A stretch of DNA of 23,776 bases. It comes from Acetobacteraceae bacterium (lineage in GTDB: Bacteria; Pseudomonadota; Alphaproteobacteria; Acetobacterales; Acetobacteraceae). Made by a program: the position numbers and the translations under genes. Below, piece after piece: positions 15,935 to 22,562 of this stretch. The stretch is taken from assembly GCA_027323595.1 (NCBI GenBank), contig DAHWBL010000324.1, positions 1 to 23,776 of the forward strand. The letters run 5' to 3'. Position 1 is the first letter of the stretch; every line of letters starts with the position of its first letter. The notes beneath the pieces were generated by a model that did no database searches, was not told where the DNA came from, and saw nothing but the letters and a program-made list of their open reading frames with translations.

Positions 15935-15967
15935 CATCCCCGACCAGCCTTGCGGGAGAGAAACGCC

Positions 15968-16993
15968 ATGACCATCCGCCACGCGGCGCTGCTGCCGCTG
16001 TGCCTCCTCGGCCTCACCATGGCCGCACACGCGCAGACCCTGCATGTCGGCACCGTCGGCGTGGTCTCCGACGCGCCATTTTTCATCGCCGACGCCGAAG
16101 GGTATTTCCGCGACGAAGGTCTTGATGTCAGCTTCGTGCGTTTCGATTCCGCCGCCAAGATGATCGCCCCGCTCGGCAATGGCGACCTCGATGCCGGCGG
16201 CGGTGCCACCTCGGCGGCCTTGTTCAACGCCGCCAAACGCCGCGTCAACATCCGCATCGTCGCCGACAAGGCCCGCAACTCCCCCGGCTATGGCTTCCAG
16301 GCGGTGATGGCCCGCACGGACCTGGTCAAGTCAGGGCGGATCAAGAGCCTCGCCGATCTCAAGGGCAGCACCATCGCGCTGTCCGCGAAAGGCAACAGCG
16401 AGGAATTCATTCTCTCGGTCGCGCTCGCCAAGGGTGGCCTCAAACTCGCCGACATCACCGAGGTCTATCTGGGTTTCCCCGAACACCCCGCCGCCTTCGC
16501 CAACAGCGCCATCGATGCTTCGGTCAGCACCGAGCCCACCATCTCGTTCATCGAAAAATCCGGCTCCGCGATCAAACTTGCTGGCGTGGACGATATCTAT
16601 CCGAATTACCAAACCGCGGTGAGCTATGTCGGCGCGGATTTCCTGCGCGACAAGCCCGACGCGGCACATCATTTCATGCGCGCACTGATCCGCGGCATGC
16701 GCTTTTACGTGGACAGCCTGAAGGACGGCCGCCTCGCCGGCCCGAACGCGGAGCGCACCATCGCCATCCTCACCAAATACGGCACCGTGAAAGACCCCGC
16801 GATCTATCGCGCGCTGGTGCCAAGCGGGCTTGATCCGAACGGCGAGGTCAACATGGACAGCCTGCGCGCCACCTGGCAGTTCTTCCGCGACACCAAACAG
16901 ATCGACGGTTCGGTGACCGTGGAGGACATCGTGGACATGTCGCTCGCGCACGACGCGGTCGCCTCGCTGGGTCCGTACGTGCCGACGAAATAG
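15968..16993 (+). CDS. Periplasmic binding protein, NMT1/SsuA-type
   Basis: A 341-residue exported protein. Signal peptide 1-22 (hydrophobic ALLPLCLLGLTMAA, cleavage AHA/Q), then TLHVGTVGVVSDAPFFIADAEGYF, the typical first strand and helix of NMT1/SsuA/TauA-type type II binding proteins, with KMIAPLGNGDLDAGGGATSAALFNA shortly after. GGGAGAG lies 7 bases before the ATG. It is divergent from the ATPase and permease genes and is almost surely the binding protein for that importer. Known ligands of this group include taurine, alkanesulfonates, nitrate, phthalate and pyrimidine precursors; the actual one is not evident. Its stop is 1 bp from that of the convergent tautomerase gene. Confidence 0.9.
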   Translation: MTIRHAALLPLCLLGLTMAAHAQTLHVGTVGVVSDAPFFIADAEGYFRDEGLDVSFVRFDSAAKMIAPLGNGDLDAGGGATSAALFNAAKRRVNIRIVADKARNSPGYGFQAVMARTDLVKSGRIKSLADLKGSTIALSAKGNSEEFILSVALAKGGLKLADITEVYLGFPEHPAAFANSAIDASVSTEPTISFIEKSGSAIKLAGVDDIYPNYQTAVSYVGADFLRDKPDAAHHFMRALIRGMRFYVDSLKDGRLAGPNAERTIAILTKYGTVKDPAIYRALVPSGLDPNGEVNMDSLRATWQFFRDTKQIDGSVTVEDIVDMSLAHDAVASLGPYVPTK

Positions 16994-16994
16994 C

Positions 16995-17213
16995 CTACCG
17001 CGCCCGCCGCCTTGCCTTGATCTCGGCAAGGCTCAGCGGCGCGCCGCCGATGCTCCACATCGCGTCGTCCACCTCCTCGATCAGCACGCTCGTCGCCGGC
17101 CTGATCCCGGCGCCACCCATGCGCACCACCGCGTCGGTGATGTCACGCGCGAGTTCCTGCTTCTGCTCGTGGCTGAAGGCGCCGCGCAGCAATTTCACCG
17201 TGATGATCGGCAT
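16995..17213 (-). CDS. 4-oxalocrotonate tautomerase-like protein
   Basis: A 72-residue protein beginning M-P-I-I-T-V-K. Removal of Met exposes Pro-1, the catalytic base of the tautomerase superfamily, which shifts enol-keto forms of 2-hydroxymuconate-like intermediates of aromatic meta-cleavage. FSHEQKQELARDITDAVV (13-30) and SVLIEEVDDAMWSIGG (42-57) match the 4-OT pattern; R10 is a likely substrate Arg. Length is close to the usual 62-72. Its ATG shares a base with the stop of the orphan binding protein (TAATG), so it is translated by coupling. No ring-cleavage gene is nearby, so the pathway is unknown. Confidence 0.88.
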   Translation of the reverse strand: MPIITVKLLRGAFSHEQKQELARDITDAVVRMGGAGIRPATSVLIEEVDDAMWSIGGAPLSLAEIKARRRAR

Positions 17214-18385
17214 TATTTATGCGGGTCGCGGATCAGCACGCTGTCCACGACGACATTGCCAAGCCCGCCCGCTCCGGTGGCGACGCGGCGGATATATTCG
17301 TTCTGCACGATGTCGCGCGTCTGCGCATCGATCCGCACCGGCCCGCGCGGGCTGTCCCAGCCATAGCCGCGCGCCGCCGCCATCGCCGCGTCGCCGCTGA
17401 AGCTTGCGCCAGTTTGCGCCTCGATCATCCGCGCCATCACCGCCATGCCGTCGAACGCACCGACCATCGCGAAATTGGGGATCACCGCCGGCCCGAACCG
17501 CGCCGCGAGTGCCGCGCGAAACGCCGTGTTCGCCGCATTATCCAGCGCCGGCAGATAGAACAGACAGGAATACACACCCTCCACCTGGGCATCGAAAAGA
17601 TGCAGCTCGGTATCATCCACCTCGGCGCTGCCGATCACCACCGTCTTGCCGCCCAGCACGCCCTGCGCCGCCAGCGCCTTGACGAAGCCCACGCTCGGCG
17701 CGCCGGTGGGGATGAAAATCTCCAGCACATCGGGCGCCGCGGCGGCGATGCGCTGGGCATAGACCGAGAAATCCACGGTGTTCAACGGAATGCGGTCCTC
17801 GCCGACCACGCTGCCGCCACCCTCGGTGAAGCTCTGCTTGAAATAGCGCTGCACGTCATAGCCAGGCGCATAATCGGCCACCGCGATCCAGGCCCGCCGG
17901 CGCCCTTGTTTCAGCGCCCACTGCGCCGGCGGCACCGACGCCTGATACAGGCTCTGCCCGGTGCGCACGAAATAATCGCTTTCGGTCACGATCGGCGAGG
18001 AGGCAGCGTTGAAGATCACCGCCGGCGTTTTCGTCTCGCTGATCACCTGCGCCACCGCCGACGCCTCGGGCGAGAGATAGAACCCGCCAAGCATCACCAC
18101 CTTGTCCCGCACGATCAGCTCCTCGGCGAGCCGCTTTGCCACCGCGGGATTGCTGCCGCCGACATCGCGATAGATCACCTCCACCGCCCGCCCGCCGAGC
18201 TTGCCGTCATGCATGCCCAGATACGTCTCGATGCCCTGGCGGAACTGCACGCCCGACTGCGCGAAGGGCCCCGAGAACTGCCCGATGATGCCGATCCTGA
18301 TCGGCTGCGCGCCGGCCAGCCGGGGCATCGCGGCGAGCATCGCGCCAGCCAGAAAAACCAAAAGCCCGAACCGCGTCGATCGCAT
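17213..18385 (-). CDS. Orphan branched-chain-type periplasmic binding protein (Peripla_BP_6)
   Basis: A 390-residue exported protein. Signal peptide 1-26 (hydrophobic FGLLVFLAGAMLAAM, cleavage AGA/Q), then PIRIGIIGQFSGPFAQSGVQFRQG, the opening of a type I binding fold, with MLGGFYLSPEASAVAQV and TPAVIFNAASSPIV further on. GGAGG lies 5 bases before the ATG at 18385; an upstream extension to 18835 is only a shadow of the opposite SRPBCC gene. No permease or ATPase follows; instead a tautomerase gene is coupled to it. It may serve one of the two Liv systems in the window, the one at 22555-23776 being the more likely as its own binding protein is not seen, or act in sensing. It differs clearly in sequence from the binding protein at 11795. 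Confidence 0.88.
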   Translation of the reverse strand: MRSTRFGLLVFLAGAMLAAMPRLAGAQPIRIGIIGQFSGPFAQSGVQFRQGIETYLGMHDGKLGGRAVEVIYRDVGGSNPAVAKRLAEELIVRDKVVMLGGFYLSPEASAVAQVISETKTPAVIFNAASSPIVTESDYFVRTGQSLYQASVPPAQWALKQGRRRAWIAVADYAPGYDVQRYFKQSFTEGGGSVVGEDRIPLNTVDFSVYAQRIAAAAPDVLEIFIPTGAPSVGFVKALAAQGVLGGKTVVIGSAEVDDTELHLFDAQVEGVYSCLFYLPALDNAANTAFRAALAARFGPAVIPNFAMVGAFDGMAVMARMIEAQTGASFSGDAAMAAARGYGWDSPRGPVRIDAQTRDIVQNEYIRRVATGAGGLGNVVVDSVLIRDPHK

Positions 18386-18463
18386 CAGCCCCTCCCCCGG
18401 AGCCGGCTTGCGCGGCCCTGCCTGCCGATTGATGCACGCGCCGGGGCGCCCGGCAAGGCCGGC

Positions 18464-18492
18464 TTGCTGCCACCCGGGCCGCGTGGAAAAAT
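18464..18492 (+). promoter_or_regulatory. Weak promoter-like element for the SRPBCC gene
   Basis: TTGCTG (18464-18469) and AAAAAT (18487-18492) are 17 bases apart, 34 bases before the ATG at 18527, within the divergent gap. The -10 match is poor, so this is only a candidate. Confidence 0.2.
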
Positions 18493-18526
18493 GCGCGGGC
18501 CAAACATTCCGCACAAGGATGCCGCG

Positions 18527-19000
18527 ATGTATGCCCTGTCCGCCGCGATCGATGTGAACCCGCCCGGCGAGCCGGTCCATCTGACCCGCGCCATGCTGTG
18601 GGCGGGCCTGGTGATGAAGGCGGAGAACGCGGTGCTGTTCGTGCCATCGATCACCCACTGCAACGTGCTCGAACGTTTCGAGGACGGCTTCATCCGCGAA
18701 ATCGACCTGCGCGGCGTGCGCATGCGCGAGCGCATCACCCTCACCCCGCGGATCGAAATCCGCTTCCAGCGTCTGGACACCGACCATGGCGGCTGGATCA
18801 CCAACTGCATCCATGATTCGCCGCACGGGCTGCAACTCAGCTTCAGCTTCGCGATGCGCTTTCCGGGCATCGCCGACGGCTCGGCCGCCGAGACCGCTGC
18901 CGGCGACGCGGTGCGGGAGAGCTACCTGTCGGCGATCACCGCCACCCTTGCCACCTGCCGGAGGCTGGCGGCCGAAAAATCGCTCGCCGCCGCCCCCTGA
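18527..19000 (+). CDS. SRPBCC-fold protein, DUF1857/AtaL-like
   Basis: A 157-residue cytoplasmic protein with no signal peptide. The pattern VNPPGEPVHLTRAMLWAGL (10-28) followed by KAENAVLFVPSITHCNVLERF (31-51) and MRERITLTPRIEIRF fits DUF1857 members of the START/SRPBCC ligand-binding fold, seen next to aromatic or polyketide-type enzymes in various organisms. AAGGA lies 7 bases before the chosen ATG. It is divergent from the orphan binding protein and tautomerase, so it may bind or handle a product of that uptake route; this is inference from position. The exact role of DUF1857 is not known to me. Confidence 0.78.
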   Translation: MYALSAAIDVNPPGEPVHLTRAMLWAGLVMKAENAVLFVPSITHCNVLERFEDGFIREIDLRGVRMRERITLTPRIEIRFQRLDTDHGGWITNCIHDSPHGLQLSFSFAMRFPGIADGSAAETAAGDAVRESYLSAITATLATCRRLAAEKSLAAAP

Positions 19001-19021
19001 CCCCTTGCGCGGCGGCTCGAA

Positions 19022-19034
19022 GGTCTGTTAGACC
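19022..19034 (+). terminator. Small hairpin after the SRPBCC gene, possible weak terminator
   Basis: GGTCT and AGACC form a perfect 5-bp stem with a GTT loop, 22 bases after the SRPBCC stop. No U-run follows, so if it ends transcription it does so weakly; it also lies directly upstream of the Fur-like palindrome and could be regulatory instead. Confidence 0.25.
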
Positions 19035-19041
19035 GGCTCAG

Positions 19042-19058
19042 TTGCAACTCACTCGCAA
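19042..19058. promoter_or_regulatory. Fur-box-like palindrome before the FTR1 gene
   Basis: A 17-bp imperfect palindrome, TTGC-AACTCACTC-GCAA, is centred at 19050, 32 bp before the FTR1 start codon. Arms TTGC/GCAA are perfect, with further symmetric A/T pairs inside. Its layout resembles TTGCAA/TTGCGA-type Fur sites described in alphaproteobacteria, and its place before an iron permease fits repression when iron is plentiful. Assignment to Fur rather than another regulator (Irr, RirA, Mur) is inference. Confidence 0.5.
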
Positions 19059-19081
19059 TTGCGTATCGCAGGAAGCCGCCG

Positions 19082-20221
19082 ATGCTCGTCAGCCTTCTCA
19101 TCGTCTTTCGCGAAGCCATGGAGGCCGGCCTGATCGTCGGCATCGTGCTCGCCGCAACCCAGGGCGTGCCGGCCCGCGGTCGCTGGATCGCAGGCGGGAT
19201 CGCCACCGGAGCCGGTGGCGCCTGCCTGGTCGCGCTGTTCGCCGCCGCCCTGTCGGACGCCTTCTCCGGCACCGGACAGGAAATCTTCACCGCCGCCATT
19301 CTCGGTTTCGCGGTGATCATGCTGGGCTGGCACATCATCTGGATGTCGCACCACGCAAGAGCGATGGCCGCCGAGCTGAAACAGGCCGGCACCGAGGTCC
19401 GGCTCGGCCAGCGCTCGCTCGCCTCCCTGGCCGCGGTGGTGGCGATCGCGGTGCTGCGCGAAGGCAGCGAGGTGGTGCTGTTCCTGTTCGGCATCGCCAC
19501 CGGCGCGCACAGCTCCGCGCCGGCGCTGGCCGCCGGCGGCGCGCTCGGCCTCGTCGCCGCCGGGCTGCTTTCCTGGCTGCTCTATCGCGGCATGCTGGAA
19601 ATCCCCCTGCACCGCATGTTCAGCCTCACCAACGGCCTGATCGCGCTGCTCGCCGCCGGCATGGCCGGACAGGCCGCCGCGGTTCTGCACGCCGCGGACC
19701 TGCTGCCCGGCTGGGGCGAGCAACTATGGGACAGCAGCGCGCTGCTCTCCGATGACAGCCTGGCCGGCCGCGCCCTGCACACCCTGATCGGCTACTCCGC
19801 GCACCCCAGCGGCATCCAGCTCGCTGCATGGGGCGCCACCCTCGCGCTGCTCACCATTTTCTCCCGCCTGGCCGCCAGCAGCGCGCGCGTCGCCCGTCCG
19901 GCGGCGGCGGTCGGCGTCATCGCTGCGTTGCTGTTCGCCGCCCCACCCGCGCGCGCCGACGAACCGCTGCTGGTCACCCTGCGCGAGCATCGTTTCGAGC
20001 CTGCCCGCATCGAGGTTCCCGCCGGCCAGAAATTCAGGCTGCTGGTCCATAACGCCGACAGCACCGCCGACGAATTCGAAAGCTCCGAGCTGAACCGGGA
20101 GAAACTGGTGGCCCCCGGCCAGACCATCACCGTGTTTCTCGGCCCGCTCGACGCCGGCGAGTATAAATTCTTCGGCGACTTTCATCAGGATACCGCCCAG
20201 GGCGTCCTGGTGGCCAAATGA
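19082..20221 (+). CDS. FTR1-family iron permease fused to a cupredoxin-like domain
   Basis: A 379-residue protein. Residues 1-265 are an FTR1/EfeU-type permease with REAME (10-14) and REGSE (126-130), the two RExxE iron-binding motifs of the family, on membrane helices. Residues 274-293 form another hydrophobic stretch ending AAPPARADE, which looks like a former signal peptide and would carry the chain to the periplasm. Residues 295-379 are an EfeO-type cupredoxin-like beta domain (FEPARIEVPAGQKFRL, EFESSELNREKLVAPG, GEYKFFGDFHQDTAQG). This domain has no Cys and no Met, so a classic type 1 copper site is impossible. In many bacteria the two parts are separate genes. The frame is unbroken across the join. 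AGGA precedes the ATG; the stop overlaps the next start as ATGA. Confidence 0.88.
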   Translation: MLVSLLIVFREAMEAGLIVGIVLAATQGVPARGRWIAGGIATGAGGACLVALFAAALSDAFSGTGQEIFTAAILGFAVIMLGWHIIWMSHHARAMAAELKQAGTEVRLGQRSLASLAAVVAIAVLREGSEVVLFLFGIATGAHSSAPALAAGGALGLVAAGLLSWLLYRGMLEIPLHRMFSLTNGLIALLAAGMAGQAAAVLHAADLLPGWGEQLWDSSALLSDDSLAGRALHTLIGYSAHPSGIQLAAWGATLALLTIFSRLAASSARVARPAAAVGVIAALLFAAPPARADEPLLVTLREHRFEPARIEVPAGQKFRLLVHNADSTADEFESSELNREKLVAPGQTITVFLGPLDAGEYKFFGDFHQDTAQGVLVAK

Positions 20222-20997
20222 CCAGGTTCACCGCGCATCTGGTCACGGTGCTGGCATTGCTGGCACCGGTGGTGGCCCACGCCGATTATTACCTGATCTC
20301 GCCCTATGAAATCGATCTGGGCGAGCTGGAGCTGGAACATAACGGCGACAGCGTGTTCGACAATCGCCCCGGCCAGACCCGTGCCGCCAGCTACACCACC
20401 GAGTTCGGCACCGGCCTCACCCCCTGGTGGCATTCCGAGCTGGAGTTCGGCTTCGACCGCGCGCCCGGCACCGCGCAGCCGACCCTGCTCAGCCAGCTGG
20501 TCACCGAGAACATGTTCCAGCTCACCGAGCCGGGCGAGGCGCTGGTCGATCTCGGCTTTTACATCGAATATGGCCAGTCGCTCACCCGCGGCATCAACGC
20601 CGCCAGCAACGAGGTCACCGCCGGGCTCGTGGCCGGCAAGAATATCGGCCACACCCAGCATCTGCTGAACCTGCTGTTCAGCCGCCAACTCGGCCCCAAC
20701 CAGACCAGCCAGGGAACCTATGTCACCTATGCCTGGCAAAGCCGGTGGGTGATCTGGGAGCCGCTGTCGCCTGCGTTCGAGGTCTATGGCGGTCCTGGCA
20801 TCATGGGCGCGATTCCCCGCCTCTCGCAGCAGCAGCTGCTCGCCGGCCCGGTCGGCGTCGGCGCGCTGAAGCTGCATGATCTGGGGCTCGGCAATGGCGG
20901 CAAGATCAAATACGAGGTCGGCTGGCTGTTCGGCGCCACCGACGCCACCCCGCGCAACGTGCTGCGCTGGCGCCTGGAGCTGGAACTGCCGTTCTGA
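20218..20997 (+). CDS. Putative outer-membrane beta-barrel protein coupled to FTR1
   Basis: A 259-residue protein with a signal peptide (1-22, cleavage AHA/D). The mature chain starts DYYLISPYEIDLGELELEHNG and has many short alternating strands, Gly and aromatic rich, with a C-terminus of alternating hydrophobics ending in Phe (LELELPF), the classic assembly signal of outer-membrane barrels. Roughly 8-12 strands seem possible. I cannot name a family. Its ATG overlaps the FTR1-cupredoxin stop (ATGA), so both are made from one mRNA, presumably under the upstream Fur-like site; this suggests a pore or iron/ligand receptor feeding the periplasmic domain. Cysteines are absent and no TonB box or plug domain is visible. 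Confidence 0.72.
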   Translation: MTRFTAHLVTVLALLAPVVAHADYYLISPYEIDLGELELEHNGDSVFDNRPGQTRAASYTTEFGTGLTPWWHSELEFGFDRAPGTAQPTLLSQLVTENMFQLTEPGEALVDLGFYIEYGQSLTRGINAASNEVTAGLVAGKNIGHTQHLLNLLFSRQLGPNQTSQGTYVTYAWQSRWVIWEPLSPAFEVYGGPGIMGAIPRLSQQQLLAGPVGVGALKLHDLGLGNGGKIKYEVGWLFGATDATPRNVLRWRLELELPF

Positions 20998-21044
20998 TCA
21001 GCGCGCGAAAATATGACCTATGCGCGTCAACGCGCGAATATGTG
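20998..21044. repeat. Imperfect direct repeat at the 3' end of the thiolase gene
   Basis: Two copies of an about 18-base unit, TCAGCGCGCGAAAATATG (20998-21015) and TCAACGCGCGAATATGTG (21027-21044), lie 29 bp apart. The second contains the thiolase stop codon; the first repeats it in another frame, so both would read GHIFAR/IHIFAR-stop on the minus strand. It occupies the whole 29-bp gap between the convergent barrel and thiolase genes. Confidence 0.5.
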
Positions 21045-22166
21045 TATCGAGCACGCGCCGTGATCGAAGCCCGAAATGCCGCCGCCGGTGGCATGGGTCA
21101 GCCCCACCTTGGCATCCGGCTGCTGCCGCGCGCCGCACTGCCCGCGCAACTGCCGCACCACCTCCACCACCTGCGCCGCCCCGGTCGCCCCCACCGGATG
21201 GCCCTTCGCCAGCAGCCCGCCGGACGGGTTGAACGCCACCCGCCCGCCGATCGCCGTCGCGCCCGACGCCAGCAGTGCTGCCGCCTCGCCGCGCCCGCAC
21301 ATGCCGAACGCCTCGTAATAGAGCAGCTCGGCGATGCTGAACGCGTCATGGATCTCGGCGACATCGATATCGCCCGGCCCGACGCCCGCCTCCTCATAGG
21401 CCTCGGCCGCCCCGCGCACCGTGATCTCGGGCGTGGTCATGTCGCGAAACCCGGGCATGAACCGCCCCGAGGTGAGGTCTGACGCAATCACCCGCACCGG
21501 ATCGGAGCGAAACCGCGCCGCGACCGCATCCGCGCACACCACGATCGCCGCCGCCCCGTCGCCGGTCGGGCAGCATTGCAGCAGCGTGAACGGCTCGGCG
21601 ATCATGCGCGAGGCCAGCACCTCCTCCAGGCTCACCGCAGAGCGCATCTGCGCGTCCGGATTATGCACGCCGTTGGCACGGTTCTTCACCGACACCGCCG
21701 CGAGGTCCGCCGCGGTCGCGCCGAATTCATGCATGTAGCGCTGGGCGCGCATGGCGTAGAGCGCCGGCATGGACAGCCCATGCCGCACCTCCCAATCCTC
21801 CTCCTCCAGCGGCAGCGTGCCGCCGCCGAACTTGGTCAGCTTCTCGACCCCGATCACCAGCACCATGTCATGCACGCCCGCGCGCACCGCCATCACCGCC
21901 TGGCGCAACGCCGTCGAACTGGAGGAACAGGCGTTCTCGATGTTGGTGACCGGAATTCCGGTCAGCCCGATGCGCCCGAGCACGCGCTGCCCGGCCATCA
22001 TCCCGCCGAGCGCGGTGCCGCAATAGGCCGCCTCGATCTGTCCGGGCGCCACGCCCGCATCCTTCAGCGCCGCCACCACCGCCGGCCAGCCGAGATCGGC
22101 GAGCGTGCGGTCCGGATATTTGCCGAACGGGATCATCCCGACCCCGATCACGCTGGCACCACGCAT
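21027..22166 (-). CDS. Thiolase-superfamily protein, SCP-x/lipid-transfer (Ltp) type
   Basis: A 379-residue cytoplasmic thiolase-fold protein. C80 in NIENACSSSSTAL (75-87) is the nucleophilic Cys; HDAFS (273-277) and GGLLAKGHPVGATG (316-329) with H323 are the other active-site loops. The final CxG motif of degradative thiolases is not visible: that region reads GLTHATGGGISG (355-366), as in the SCP-x/Ltp group, which cleaves or condenses branched or steroid-side-chain acyl-CoAs. The gene follows the DUF35 gene by 3 bp; in this group thiolase and DUF35 proteins commonly form a complex. With livHM upstream, the module looks like uptake plus CoA-dependent breakdown of an unknown carboxylate. Confidence 0.88.
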   Translation of the reverse strand: MRGASVIGVGMIPFGKYPDRTLADLGWPAVVAALKDAGVAPGQIEAAYCGTALGGMMAGQRVLGRIGLTGIPVTNIENACSSSSTALRQAVMAVRAGVHDMVLVIGVEKLTKFGGGTLPLEEEDWEVRHGLSMPALYAMRAQRYMHEFGATAADLAAVSVKNRANGVHNPDAQMRSAVSLEEVLASRMIAEPFTLLQCCPTGDGAAAIVVCADAVAARFRSDPVRVIASDLTSGRFMPGFRDMTTPEITVRGAAEAYEEAGVGPGDIDVAEIHDAFSIAELLYYEAFGMCGRGEAAALLASGATAIGGRVAFNPSGGLLAKGHPVGATGAAQVVEVVRQLRGQCGARQQPDAKVGLTHATGGGISGFDHGACSIHIFAR

Positions 22167-22169
22167 CGC

Positions 22170-22562
22170 TCAGCCCTCCAACATGGTGAACACGAAGCCG
22201 CGCTCGGGTCCGTCGGTCCCCTGCGCCACCGTGTCGATGCCCAGCTCCACCGCCGCGTCGATCCGCGGCCGCCCGCGCAACTGCGAAAACACCCGCACGC
22301 CGTTCTCCAGATCGACATAGCCCACGCTCATCGGCCGCGGCCATTTGCGCGGCCCGGTATGGACGATGCTGAAGGAATAGAGCCGCCCGCGCCGGGGCAT
22401 GGCCTCGATGGCCATCGCCTCGCTCATGCAGTGCGGACACACACCGGCGGCGGGAAAAATCCGTGTGCCGCAGGCACCGCACGCGGCCCCCAGCAGCACC
22501 GGCTGCCCCTGCGCATCCGCGCCCACACCCTCGATCCGCTGGTCGCCCGTGCTGTCAGCCAT
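22170..22562 (-). CDS. DUF35 OB-fold protein with N-terminal zinc ribbon
   Basis: A 130-residue protein. The rubredoxin-like zinc ribbon has C28 and C31 (ACGACG) and C42 and C45 (VCPHC); the OB fold follows with RRGRLYSFSIVHTG and RPMSVGYVDLENGVRVFSQL. DUF35 proteins act as CoA-channelling or scaffold partners of thiolases, HMG-CoA synthases and Ltp-type retro-aldolases. It lies directly before the thiolase gene, in line with that role. GGGAGG sits about 5 bases before the ATG. It starts inside the last 8 bp of livM, so it is coupled to the transporter genes. Confidence 0.9.
   Translation of the reverse strand: MADSTGDQRIEGVGADAQGQPVLLGAACGACGTRIFPAAGVCPHCMSEAMAIEAMPRRGRLYSFSIVHTGPRKWPRPMSVGYVDLENGVRVFSQLRGRPRIDAAVELGIDTVAQGTDGPERGFVFTMLEG

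Noticed and set aside
13982..16993. A 1003-codon open plus-strand frame whose first two thirds lie opposite the permease and ATPase genes
   Set aside because: Only the part from 15968 is real (the binding protein). The rest is Arg/His/Gln/Pro-rich shadow translation, as expected opposite high-GC genes.
17219..18526. N-terminal extension of the SRPBCC protein in the plus-strand frame
   Set aside because: This part is antisense to the orphan binding protein; the ATG at 18527 has its own ribosome site and matches the expected domain start.
19042..19069. Sigma-70 promoter using TTGCAA and TATCGC before FTR1
   Set aside because: The -10 match is poor and the spacing is 16; the palindrome is a better explanation for the conserved-looking bases.
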